Both the position numbers and the translations under genes were made by a program. Source: DASTFP01 sp963744345 (GTDB lineage: Bacteria > Verrucomicrobiota > Verrucomicrobiia > Chthoniobacterales > Terrimicrobiaceae). Taken from it: a stretch of 64,000 nucleotides of DNA. The notes beneath the pieces were generated by a model, which saw nothing but the letters and a program-made list of their open reading frames with translations, was not told where the DNA came from and did not search any database. How positions within the stretch are numbered: the stretch's first letter is position 1; every line of letters begins with the position of its first letter. The DNA is taken from positions 138,229-202,228 of the forward strand of contig CAVUTD010000026.1 in the NCBI GenBank assembly GCA_963744345.1, written 5' to 3'. Below are positions 56,225 through 64,000 of the stretch, one piece after another.

Positions 56225-58747
56225 TCATCCCTCTTCCCCGGTCCACTTTGGCGCGTATGATCGAGTCTTGTTCAGGATTACCGAGATACTGGTTCCAAGG
56301 GCGGAGAGTTCCATTTTTGCGCGCTTCAGGACATCCCGGCTGCTTTTCTCCGCCTCCGCCACGAGCACTATCTTATCCATGAATCGAGCCATGGGAAGAG
56401 TGATGCTTGTCTGGCTGAAAGGCGGCAGATCAAAAATAATGTAATCGAAATCGCTAGCCTTCACGTGCGGCATCAGATCGTAGAATTTTTTTGGAATGAG
56501 CTGAATCTGTGGCTCCGAAGAAACTGCCGTGGCTAGATAGAGATTCTCTCCGGCCTGAGCGGGCTCACCTACTAAGGCCTCCGTGAGCGAGGACGCGGAC
56601 ACGCCTCGAAAGAAAGGATGAATCTCTGGGTCTCCTACATTCATGTTCACAAGGAGAACCTTGCCATCGCCGGTCTCCGAAAGAGCAGCGGCAAGACTTC
56701 CGGCCATGGTAGAGGCTCCCGCGCGTTCCGAGCAACCACTCACCGCCACTAGTTTAGGCTTGCGGTTCAACCGATTAAGGTCGAAATAGAGGGCGAGCCG
56801 ATCTCGTATGGCCTCGGCGTAAGGCCGGATGAAATGGTCGGCATCCCAAGGCGCCGCATCGCCCGCAGCGAGGATCGACTTCTGATTTGTGGGCCAGCGG
56901 AGACGCAAAGGGTTGCGGCCATTGAGATAGGGAATCGAGAGCAGGATTGGAGCGTTAAGAAGTTTCTCCACCTCAACTGGTCGCTTAACAGTGCGATCCA
57001 GCACCAACTCGATGAGAAAGGCCAGTGCCAGACCCAATGTCAGTCCTCCCCCAGCCAGCCCGAGGACAATCTTCTTAAGATCGCTCGTGGCTTTCATTGC
57101 AGGTGAGGATTTTTGAACAACGCTGATATTAGGAATCTTGGAGGGATCCAGCGCCTCGTCGATACGCGCTTTCTCTAGACTCGCCTGAAAATACTTATAA
57201 TTGTTCTCTTCAATCTCCTTGGTTCGCTCCAGTTGTTCAATTCTAGGCGCAACCCCGGATAAATCCTCAATCTGCTTACGAACCTCGTCAAGATGCGCCT
57301 TAAGAGCTTGGGTTCTGGCATCGATGCCTGCGAGTCGGGCGCGTTCGGTCGCGATCGCAGACATATGAGCGCGCTCGGCAGAAATTTCCGCGGAGATTTC
57401 AGCTTGAAGATCCTCAAAGCTTGCGGCCGGAATTGTCGCGGCGAGACCCGGATATTGCCGCTCCAAGTCATTCCGCTGCTTCTCGAGATTATCAATCTGC
57501 TGTTGGTTGATCTTTTGAAGCTCGCCAAGCCGCGCGAGTTCATCAACCGATGCTTTGTACTGCAGCGAATTGTCGAGTTTCTCTTTGACGATTTCCTGTT
57601 CGGCTTCCTTGACGAGCGTATCAAAGCTCTTCTTGGTTCCCCGATAGCTGAAGCCGCTATCGTTTTGCCGGTGATACCTTTCACGCGCAAGTGACTGCGC
57701 CCGGTCTCGATCCGCTCCAACGAAGGCTCTTGCGCGAGCCGAGGCCCTGGCAGCTTGAGCGGCAGGACTAAGCTGGCCGCGCTCGGGGCGAATTTGCCGA
57801 GCGCGGTATTGCTCGTCGAGCGACTCAGGCGATTCAGTTTTTTGAGCGTATCTGGAAACAAGTTCCAAGTCCGTCTGCCGCAGATTTGCCAGTCGGGCAA
57901 CAATGGTATGATACTGCTGAACGGCTTCAGTGTTGGCAACAGAAGCTGCGTCTTGTGTTTTCAAACCAGCATCCTGTGATTTCTTATTCTGGCCGGCGAA
58001 TGATTTTTCCATTTCTTGAACAACAGCCAACTGCTGGGCCCGTTCCGTTTCCGCGGTCTTAAGCGCTTCGCGCGTTTTCGCCAACTCCGTGCTGAGATTG
58101 GTGGTGGTTTCCGTGAGAGAGGTAATTCGAGCCTCACCTTTCAGCTGCTTCAAGGCATCTTCGGTTTGGTTCAAACGTGCTCTGACCTGATCGCTTTGTT
58201 GCGTCACGAAGTTGAACGCTTCGGCAGAGCGATGGACTTCCAAATGTTTGACGAAATAGCGGCCGATGAGCTCATCAAGAATCAGTGTGGCCAGTTTTGG
58301 GTCATGGTTCTTGTAAGACACCATAATAACGTTGCTCGCCTTGCCAGCTGGAGTCGCCTCCACCGCCAGACGAATGCTGTACGCGGCCTCAGCTTTGGTA
58401 ACGGGATGATCGGCGTCGGGGAGCAAGCGTTGGACGCCAATTGCCTCAGCGACCTGAAGAGCGAGATCCCAACTTGTGATAATTTGCACTTCGGAGTTGA
58501 TGGCGTCCGCAATTTTCGCAGAATTTCCGGCGGCTTCCGGATCGACGGCGCTCCTGTCGACGACGTAGCGCACCAGCAGTTTGGCCTGCGATTCGTAAAG
58601 AGGCGGGGAAAGAAGGTAAACTGTGGCCGCCGCGACGAGGCCAATCGCCGCGCAGAGCAGGATCTTCCCCTTGTGCTTGAAGAGCACGAAGAGGATGTCC
58701 TGAATACTCAAGCTGGCAACGGGTGTTTCTGATCTTGCTTGCGACAT
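56225..58747 (-). CDS. Wzc/GumC-like polysaccharide co-polymerase with degenerate ATPase domain
   Basis: An 840-residue inner-membrane protein. The N-terminal Wzz domain starts after SIQDILFVLFKHKGKILLC with a membrane helix near residue 35. A long coiled-coil periplasmic part (roughly 190 to 500) follows, then a second helix near 560 (IVLGLAGGGLTLGLALAFL) and a cytoplasmic BY-kinase-like domain. The nucleotide loop reads SGCSERAGASTMAGSLA, so the Walker A Lys is replaced by Ala. LLVNMN and YIIFDLPP mark Walker A'/B positions. There is no C-terminal tyrosine cluster. It should control chain length or export but probably not act as a tyrosine kinase. Residues near 305 to 380 are unusually rich in Arg and Ala. 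Confidence 0.82.
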   Translation of the reverse strand: MSQARSETPVASLSIQDILFVLFKHKGKILLCAAIGLVAAATVYLLSPPLYESQAKLLVRYVVDRSAVDPEAAGNSAKIADAINSEVQIITSWDLALQVAEAIGVQRLLPDADHPVTKAEAAYSIRLAVEATPAGKASNVIMVSYKNHDPKLATLILDELIGRYFVKHLEVHRSAEAFNFVTQQSDQVRARLNQTEDALKQLKGEARITSLTETTTNLSTELAKTREALKTAETERAQQLAVVQEMEKSFAGQNKKSQDAGLKTQDAASVANTEAVQQYHTIVARLANLRQTDLELVSRYAQKTESPESLDEQYRARQIRPERGQLSPAAQAARASARARAFVGADRDRAQSLARERYHRQNDSGFSYRGTKKSFDTLVKEAEQEIVKEKLDNSLQYKASVDELARLGELQKINQQQIDNLEKQRNDLERQYPGLAATIPAASFEDLQAEISAEISAERAHMSAIATERARLAGIDARTQALKAHLDEVRKQIEDLSGVAPRIEQLERTKEIEENNYKYFQASLEKARIDEALDPSKIPNISVVQKSSPAMKATSDLKKIVLGLAGGGLTLGLALAFLIELVLDRTVKRPVEVEKLLNAPILLSIPYLNGRNPLRLRWPTNQKSILAAGDAAPWDADHFIRPYAEAIRDRLALYFDLNRLNRKPKLVAVSGCSERAGASTMAGSLAAALSETGDGKVLLVNMNVGDPEIHPFFRGVSASSLTEALVGEPAQAGENLYLATAVSSEPQIQLIPKKFYDLMPHVKASDFDYIIFDLPPFSQTSITLPMARFMDKIVLVAEAEKSSRDVLKRAKMELSALGTSISVILNKTRSYAPKWTGEEG

Positions 58748-58785
58748 GGCACGGGTAATTTAAGCGTCGATTGTTGAGTAAAAAT

Positions 58786-59931
58786 TCAGTCCAGATGCGG
58801 GTAAATCAGTTCGCCCGCCAGCCGATTAAGAGCGAGGGGCAATGTCTTGAAGAAACTGTTGTGAAAGCCCGAAACCCGGTCGCGAGTCATTTCGCATTCA
58901 TTCATCCTTTTACCAAAGCGGAAATATCTAATTGTTTCCTCTGTAGTTCCCCAAGACAACTTGAAACGTCTGAGCCCCTCGTTTCCAAGTGACGTCCGAC
59001 CCAAATGCAAATCTTCAAAGCCTTCCCTTACAAGCAGGGCAATCGCTTCCCAAAGCACCAGGTTGTTCGGTCTGAGGTGTTGGAATCTCTCATCCGAAGC
59101 ACCGAACTTATAAATGGCGCGGTTTCCTTTGTGAAAGAACACCGCGCCGGCGACCACCTGTTTGCCTTGGTTCGCCAACACGATAAACCCCAATCCAGCT
59201 TTGATAATAAAATTGTGGAGATTGAGGAAAAATGAAATCGGCTGCGGGGGAAGGCCGTGTCGCCTGCGTGTTCCGGCATGAATGCGATAGAATTCTCGAA
59301 TTGCTTCCTCCGATTGGCTTATTTGGACATCCACCCCGCAGCGTTGAGCTTTTCGTATTGCCCGGCGAACCGAGCCAGCAAATCCCGCGAAAAGCGCCTG
59401 CAGGCCGCCCCGAAGATCCAGCTTATGGCCGTAGAATGTTAGTGAAGGAGCGGCCTTTAACGCGATGGCGCTTCCGGCGCGAATCTCAAAATGTTTCCAT
59501 TTTCGATTACACGCCAATTCATCGAGAAGTTTGGAAATGATGTTGGAGTCGCACCCATGAAAGAAAAGCGGATCGCAAAAGTCAGTGAACGGGAGACACA
59601 CGCCACGCCGGCCAGTGAAAGGACTGTTTACTTCCAGAAGGGGAACCAAGGCCACCGGTTCGGCATTCCTGGACAGGAGCAGGGAACTCGGCTTGTGCCC
59701 GTAGGTCTTGCACAGAACTCTTGCCCAAGCGGCGCTGTGAAAAAAGTGGGAGTTGGGATGCGACTCGACGAGCCGGTCCCAGTCCGGATCGGATGTCGGA
59801 TCGACGACGTTGACCTCCCAGGTTCGCGCGGAAAGCCGTCGGCTGATCCGAGCCCTAGGCGCGCCGAATCGCTGAGAGATTGCCGGGATGGGCTCGCTTG
59901 TCATGCTGGTAGGGCGGGCGTCGAATCGCAA
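58786..59931 (-). CDS. FemAB-like GNAT acyltransferase
   Basis: A 381-residue protein of the FemAB-related GNAT group (PF13480-like). SNPDWDRLV-type lead, HSAAWARVLCKTYGHKPSSL, the DLRGGLQALFAGFAGSVRRA helix and GAVFFHKGNRAIYKFGASDE are the recognisable parts, with NLVLWEAIALLVREGFEDLHL near the end. FemAB-like proteins with asnB and deacetylase genes are recurrent partners of exosortase-linked exopolysaccharide loci. The acceptor is probably an amino sugar or peptide at the surface. It lies 38 bases from the Wzc-like gene. Confidence 0.78.
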   Translation of the reverse strand: MRFDARPTSMTSEPIPAISQRFGAPRARISRRLSARTWEVNVVDPTSDPDWDRLVESHPNSHFFHSAAWARVLCKTYGHKPSSLLLSRNAEPVALVPLLEVNSPFTGRRGVCLPFTDFCDPLFFHGCDSNIISKLLDELACNRKWKHFEIRAGSAIALKAAPSLTFYGHKLDLRGGLQALFAGFAGSVRRAIRKAQRCGVDVQISQSEEAIREFYRIHAGTRRRHGLPPQPISFFLNLHNFIIKAGLGFIVLANQGKQVVAGAVFFHKGNRAIYKFGASDERFQHLRPNNLVLWEAIALLVREGFEDLHLGRTSLGNEGLRRFKLSWGTTEETIRYFRFGKRMNECEMTRDRVSGFHNSFFKTLPLALNRLAGELIYPHLD

Positions 59932-59947
59932 GAACGCGATAGCTCAA

Positions 59948-61072
59948 TCATGTCACGACATCCGCTGTGAGGACCTCCTTGAGATTTTCGGCGACCATTT
60001 CGACCTGCGCGGGAGTGAGTTCGGGAAACATTGGCAATGAGATAAACTCCTGGGAAGTCTGCTCAGCCATCCGAAAGGAACCTACTCCGTATCCGAGATT
60101 GGAATAGGCTTCCTGAAGATGGACCGGAACCGGGTAGTGGATTCCGCACCCAATGCCCATCTCTCGAAGGCGCTCGATAACGCTGTCTCTTTCCCTCACG
60201 CGTATGGCGTAAATGTGGTAAACGTGTCGGGCGAAAGGCGCTTGATAGGGAGCAACAACCTCTTCCAGTCCCTCGAGCAGCCGATAATATTGCGCCGCGT
60301 GCGCGCGGCGAAGCTCATTCCCCTGTTCCAGATACCGCAACTTAATGCGGAGGACCGCGGCTTGGATTGCGTCCATTCGGCAATTCCATCCAACCATCGT
60401 GTGATGGTATTTGCGAATCTGGCCGTGATCGCGAAGGACGCGAATCTTCTCTTGCAACTCGTCGTTGTTCGTTACGATCGCGCCAGCTTCGCCAAATGCG
60501 CCGAGATTTTTTCCGGGATAGAAGCTAAAGCAGCCTGCATCGGCGAGTGAGCCGGCTCTGCGCCCCTTGTATTCTGCGCCGTGCGCCTGGGCGGCATCTT
60601 CGATGACGTAAAGACCCCGAGCTCGCGCCACTTCGAGGATCGGGTCCATGTCTGCCGTCTGGCCGAAAAGATGAACCGGGATGATTGCCTTGGTCCGCCT
60701 CGTTATGGCATCTTCGAGTCCGGCCGGGTCCATGGTGTAGGTGCGTTCATCAATATCCACAAACACCGGCTTTGCACCGCAATAAGTGATCGCTTCAGCC
60801 GTTGCCATGAAGGTGCTGGGAACTGTGAGCACTTCGTCTCCCGGCCCCACGCCAAAGGCAAGCAGGGTCAGCCACAGCGCTTCGGTGCCGCTGCCGACAC
60901 CGATGGCATGCGGGCAATCGCAGTAGCTGGCGAAATCCTCCTCAAACTGCGCGACGAAGGGACCACCGGCGAATGCCCCACTGTCAATCACTTCTTCGAT
61001 CGCGGCGCTGAATTCGCGACGAAGCGGTGCGTGTTGGGAGTTGAGGTCAAGGAATGGAACTTTAATTACCAT
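59948..61072 (-). CDS. wbpE: UDP-2-acetamido-2-deoxy-3-oxo-glucuronate aminotransferase (WbpE-like)
   Basis: A PLP-dependent DegT-family enzyme of 374 residues. ATG at 61072 (MVIKVPFLDLNSQHAPLR) lies 5 bases after the wbpD stop; the frame is open further upstream but that would overlap wbpD. GVGSGTEALWLTLLAFG binds PLP, and Lys in CFSFYPGKNLGAFGEAGAI forms the aldimine. WbpE/WlbC enzymes aminate C3 of the 3-keto uronic acid produced by WbpB. The following wbpD and wbpB genes complete the step order, so the assignment by context is strong. Confidence 0.84.
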   Translation of the reverse strand: MVIKVPFLDLNSQHAPLRREFSAAIEEVIDSGAFAGGPFVAQFEEDFASYCDCPHAIGVGSGTEALWLTLLAFGVGPGDEVLTVPSTFMATAEAITYCGAKPVFVDIDERTYTMDPAGLEDAITRRTKAIIPVHLFGQTADMDPILEVARARGLYVIEDAAQAHGAEYKGRRAGSLADAGCFSFYPGKNLGAFGEAGAIVTNNDELQEKIRVLRDHGQIRKYHHTMVGWNCRMDAIQAAVLRIKLRYLEQGNELRRAHAAQYYRLLEGLEEVVAPYQAPFARHVYHIYAIRVRERDSVIERLREMGIGCGIHYPVPVHLQEAYSNLGYGVGSFRMAEQTSQEFISLPMFPELTPAQVEMVAENLKEVLTADVVT

Positions 61073-61077
61073 ATCTG

Positions 61078-61563
61078 TTAAAGGCGTTTCAATATCCGAG
61101 CGGGGTTGCCCGCCACGATCGTGTTTGGCGGCACATCCTTTGTGACGACGCTGCCGGCTCCGACTATGGCTTTCTCTCCGACAGTGATGCCGCCCAACAG
61201 GGTCGCACCGGAGCCGATCGAAGCGCCCTTTTTGATCACCGTCTTCTGAACGGCCCAATCCGCCTCGCTTTGAGGTTTTCCAGTCGAAGTCGTGGCGTGC
61301 GGATAACGATCGTTAATGAAAGTCACTCCGTGCCCGACGAACACTTCGGACTCAATGGTCACTCCCTCGCAAATGAAGGTATGGCTGGAGATCTTACAAC
61401 TATTACCAACCTTCGCTCCTTTTTGAATTTCGACAAACGTACCGATGCGTGTTTCGTCACCGATTTCGCAGCCGTAGAGATTCACGAAGGCGTGAATCTG
61501 CACGTCACGGCCCAGCTTCACGTCGGCCGAAATACGCTTTGTGTCGGGAGATTGCCCGGTCAC
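61078..61563 (-). CDS. wbpD: UDP-2-acetamido-3-amino-2,3-dideoxy-glucuronate N-acetyltransferase (WbpD-like)
   Basis: A 161-residue left-handed beta-helix acetyltransferase. Hexapeptide repeats run from VKLGRDVQIHAFVNLYGCEI through GSGATLLGGITVGEKAIVGA. FVGHGVTFINDRYPHA carries the catalytic His and Asn region of WbpD/WlbB, which acetylates the 3-amino group using acetyl-CoA. Its start overlaps the stop of wbpB by 4 bases (ATGA). Confidence 0.86.
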   Translation of the reverse strand: MTGQSPDTKRISADVKLGRDVQIHAFVNLYGCEIGDETRIGTFVEIQKGAKVGNSCKISSHTFICEGVTIESEVFVGHGVTFINDRYPHATTSTGKPQSEADWAVQKTVIKKGASIGSGATLLGGITVGEKAIVGAGSVVTKDVPPNTIVAGNPARILKRL

Positions 61564-62654
61564 CGGGACACAGCTCCCGCAGCGACTTGCCCGCCGGTTT
61601 GCTTGCGCGCGAAGGAAGGAAGTGCCTCTGGGGGGCGCGCAAAAACTACCGGAGATCCATGATCCTCGAGTGAGGCGGAGGCGGCCTCAAGAACCCTCAC
61701 AAGTTCGAGTCCCTGTCGGCCACCAGTCAACGGCTTCATGCCCTTGAGGATGCAATCGAGAAAATGCTGGCACTCGACTTTGAGAGGTTCCTCCTGCTTG
61801 ACGTGCGGGATGTAGCTGTCGCCATAATGATAGGAATACTGAAACTCTGCGAAAGTGTCGTAGTGTGGCGGACGCTCGACCCTCACGTCATAAATCCGAA
61901 TCTTCTCGATCGTCGGCAGGTCGTCGTAAACAATCATCCGCCGGGTTCCCACGATCGTCATCTCACGCACCTTGCGAGGTTCGAGCCAGCTGCTTTGAAT
62001 CGTGGCAAAGCGCTTGTGCGGGAAGATGAGCGACATGTTGGTGACGTCGGCGATGTGTGGCGTGACATGGGCGTTTCCCTGGCAGTTTACTGAAACCGGA
62101 AACTCTTCGAGAATATGCAGAATAATGGAGATGTCATGAGGGGCGAGATCCCATGCTACATTAATATCCTTTTGAAAGAGGCCCAAGTTAAGGCGCCGAG
62201 AATTGATATATCGAATATCGCCAATATCACCGGCCTGGATGATCTCGACGATCTTCCGGACGACAGGGGAATAAAGAAAGGTATGACCGACCATCAAGAC
62301 CACGCCCTTGCGAGTCGCAATGTCAATCAACTCCTCGCATTCCTCCGAGCTCGATGCCATCGGCTTTTCGACAAGGGTGTGCTTACCGGCGAGGAGGCTT
62401 GCCTTAGCTAGCGCGTAATGATGCTTCACCGATGTGGCGACGACAATCGCATCAAGGCCCATGCCATTGAGCAGGTGCTCGTAATTCGTCACCCCCTCAA
62501 CTTCCGGATAGAGCTTCTTCAAGTGCGTGAGCCGCGCCTCATTGATATCGCACATCGCCTTGAGGTTGCACTCCGGCAGCATCCTTAAATTGCGAATATG
62601 GTTTGGCCCCCAGTAGCCGCATCCGACCACTCCAACTGAAACAGGTTCTTTCAT
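61560..62654 (-). CDS. wbpB: UDP-N-acetylglucosaminuronate 3-dehydrogenase (WbpB/WlbA-like Gfo/Idh/MocA)
   Basis: A 364-residue NAD-dependent oxidoreductase. VSVGVVGCGYWGPNHIRNL is the nucleotide motif, VEKPMASSSEECEELI carries EKP, and DINVAWDLAPHDISIILHI holds the catalytic region seen in WlbA. In the known pathway it oxidises C3 of UDP-GlcNAc-uronic acid made by WbpA. With wbpD and wbpE directly downstream in coupled frames, and wbpA at 3668..5038, the pathway to UDP-2,3-diacetamido-2,3-dideoxy-uronic acid is complete apart from the optional 2-epimerase. Confidence 0.86.
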   Translation of the reverse strand: MKEPVSVGVVGCGYWGPNHIRNLRMLPECNLKAMCDINEARLTHLKKLYPEVEGVTNYEHLLNGMGLDAIVVATSVKHHYALAKASLLAGKHTLVEKPMASSSEECEELIDIATRKGVVLMVGHTFLYSPVVRKIVEIIQAGDIGDIRYINSRRLNLGLFQKDINVAWDLAPHDISIILHILEEFPVSVNCQGNAHVTPHIADVTNMSLIFPHKRFATIQSSWLEPRKVREMTIVGTRRMIVYDDLPTIEKIRIYDVRVERPPHYDTFAEFQYSYHYGDSYIPHVKQEEPLKVECQHFLDCILKGMKPLTGGRQGLELVRVLEAASASLEDHGSPVVFARPPEALPSFARKQTGGQVAAGAVSR

Positions 62655-62716
62655 CCTCTGATTATATATTACTTAGCTAACTCGCGTGATATGTCACGCC
62701 TGGCGTCGCACGGATT

Positions 62717-63598
62717 TTACTCCTTGACGAGCGCGCTCACCTTAGATCTCTTTGATCTGAGAGCGTGGGACTCCAGCATCTGCATGGCAAGCACCGGAAT
62801 TGTTTTTAGCATGATCACGACATCCATCCATGGCGACATGTGCTTTGCATAAAAAATGTCCATGGCAATCATTTGACTAAACGTAGTCTTATTTTTTCCA
62901 TTGACCTGCCAGTAGCCGGTAAGTCCGGGCGGGGCGTTGACGCGGGCCTTCTGCGCAGGCTGAAAGCGCGCAAACTCGTGCGGGGTGCAGGGGCGTGGGC
63001 CAACGAGGCTCATTTCGCCGCGAATTACGTTAAAAATCTGTGCGAGTTCGTCCATGGCGAGCGCACGGAGGAGACGGCCTCCACGGATCAAGCGAGCGTC
63101 GCAGTCGTCGAGTTTAGTCATTGGGCAGTCGGTTTCCATAAGCCGCTCGAAATAGCCCTCGTGAGTTTTGGTCTCCACGTTCACCTTCATGGTTCTAAAT
63201 TTGAGAATTCTGAAGCGACGGCCGCGATAACCAATCCGATCCTGCTGATAGAGCAGGGGTCCAGGGGAAACCGCGAGGATCCAGACACTCACCAAGGCCA
63301 TCGCTGCGGACCAGATCGGGAAGGTGATCCAAATGCAAGTAAGGTCAAGAATACGCTTCCAGCAGGGAATCCATGTGTCCGCGCCGAGCGCTTCTTTGTC
63401 GATAAGACACGGCTGCGGTTCGCTTAGGAAGGCCTCGCTACCAATCGCGGGACGGAAGTCCACTGGCCGAAGCGCGTTGGATTGGACATGGGATTCGCGG
63501 CGAGCGAACTTCACGGCGGCGCCGTTGCTTAGGTGATGGTCGCGGCCATTTGCGTTGCCGTCGCCGTTCTGAGACAAATTCGCATCGCTGGGCTTCAT
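62717..63598 (-). CDS. undecaprenyl-phosphate sugar phosphotransferase (priming enzyme)
   Basis: A 293-residue bacterial sugar transferase (PF02397). After a 65-residue polar lead and one hydrophobic segment (CIWITFPIWSAAMALVSVWI) come RILKFRTMKV, DELAQIFNVIRGEMSLVGP followed by RP, and PPGLTGYWQVNGKNKTTF. This family transfers a sugar 1-phosphate to undecaprenyl phosphate to start each repeat unit. It lacks the extra N-terminal membrane domain of WbaP, like short PglC/WcaJ-core enzymes. It is the first gene of the window's transcription unit, 118 bases after an ops-like sequence. Confidence 0.88.
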   Translation of the reverse strand: MKPSDANLSQNGDGNANGRDHHLSNGAAVKFARRESHVQSNALRPVDFRPAIGSEAFLSEPQPCLIDKEALGADTWIPCWKRILDLTCIWITFPIWSAAMALVSVWILAVSPGPLLYQQDRIGYRGRRFRILKFRTMKVNVETKTHEGYFERLMETDCPMTKLDDCDARLIRGGRLLRALAMDELAQIFNVIRGEMSLVGPRPCTPHEFARFQPAQKARVNAPPGLTGYWQVNGKNKTTFSQMIAMDIFYAKHMSPWMDVVIMLKTIPVLAMQMLESHALRSKRSKVSALVKE

Positions 63599-64000
63599 GG
63601 CTTGAAGTGAATTGTGTCTACCCAGATCAACATCGGTTTGTTCATGAAAGTCGGAGATGTGTGCAACGGAATAGTCTTAGAGCTTGGCTTGGCTTAGATG
63701 ACTGCCTGATACAGCCACGCTACCGCCTCTGGTGTTCCCCTCGAAGCGTTCAGCAAGACCAAAGAGGTCGTTTGCTTAAATTGTTTCTGGCTCATCGATA
63801 GCAAACAGGGACGTCGCCTGCGTCGAGACTAGTCCGCTGAGCAACGAAGCGTCTAAGTGCGGCTTAGCTGTGGTCGGTCTATATGCGAAGGGGAATGCAA
63901 CAGTAACCCAATTCTCTCATGCTATCATATAGCGATTTCGAAAGCCTTTTTGGTGGACCCTGACCGCCTCTTCCTTTCTAGAACTTGGCGATTATCCTTC
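63599..64000 (-). other. leader region of the polysaccharide operon
   Basis: About 400 bases without a supportable gene precede the first gene of the locus. On the minus strand they contain the ops-like 12-mer, short direct-repeat-like TTGGC/TTAGA motifs near 63680 to 63700, and AT-rich patches such as CTATATGATAG near 63920 to 63935. No convincing -35/-10 pair with good spacing was found, so the promoter may lie at the far end or beyond the window. Confidence 0.4.
63716..63727 (-). promoter_or_regulatory. ops-like (operon polarity suppressor) element
   Basis: The minus strand reads GGCGGTAGCGTG, an exact match to the core of the E. coli ops element that pauses RNA polymerase and recruits RfaH, a NusG paralogue that lets long LPS and capsule operons be read through. 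It sits on the coding strand 118 bases upstream of the first gene of a locus more than 60 kb long, just where ops elements occur. No rfaH/nusG paralogue is visible in this window. Confidence 0.6.

Noticed and set aside
58016..58732. 238-codon plus-strand frame
   Set aside because: It is antisense to the coiled-coil part of the co-polymerase. Long antisense frames are common opposite such sequence.

Overview
The window reads as one large surface-polysaccharide (exopolysaccharide / O-antigen type) biosynthesis locus. Every gene I can support lies on the minus strand, so transcription runs from the right end of the window to the left. I see no tRNA, rRNA, CRISPR array or intact mobile element. 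The best taxonomic hint is an exosortase (2646..3623) with a small secreted protein (7365..7878) that ends in a VPETGS-type sorting tail. That VPDSG-CTERM style is known mainly from Verrucomicrobiota, so a soil-type verrucomicrobial genome is my inference, not a demonstration.

Right end (64.0 to 50 kb): a leader with an exact copy of the enterobacterial ops core GGCGGTAGCGTG, then a sugar-phosphate transferase that primes the lipid carrier. Next come wbpB, wbpD and wbpE of the UDP-diacetamido-uronic acid pathway (wbpA is near the left end), a FemAB-like acyltransferase, a Wzc/GumC-like co-polymerase with a degenerate nucleotide site, NodB-type deacetylases, GT4 and GT2 glycosyltransferases, and Gfo/Idh and SDR enzymes.

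Middle right (50 to 36 kb): a toroid protein, asnB, a deacetylase, then an unusual GNAT - FkbH - acyl carrier protein - VOC cassette. A secreted beta-helix protein, an O-antigen ligase/polymerase, FkbM, GT9 and a heptose-7-phosphate kinase (RfaE domain I) follow.

Middle (36 to 22 kb): glycosyltransferases, a GDP-mannose-3,5-epimerase-like SDR, and a Wzm/Wzt ABC exporter with two tandem wzt copies. The stretch from about 22.2 to 27.4 kb is strongly decayed, with frameshifts and nonsense codons in wzt1, a TylF methyltransferase, two other methyltransferases and a GMA12-like glycosyltransferase. At 20.9 to 22.3 kb, remnants show that methyltransferase and pyruvyltransferase blocks were duplicated around an esterase.

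Left (22 to 1 kb): pyruvyltransferase, GT4, a DegT aminotransferase, GDP-heptose genes (hddC, hddA, gmhA), a very long secreted sugar-dehydrogenase/PKD/LamG protein, a Wzx flippase, an SDR, the VPETGS protein, lhgO, wbpA, the exosortase, a methyltransferase and an MBOAT acyltransferase that runs off the window.

Many genes carry single-base frameshifts, a large share of them +1 insertions in or beside short homopolymers. Outside 22 to 27 kb these may be sequencing or assembly errors rather than real mutations, and the annotations say where each one lies.
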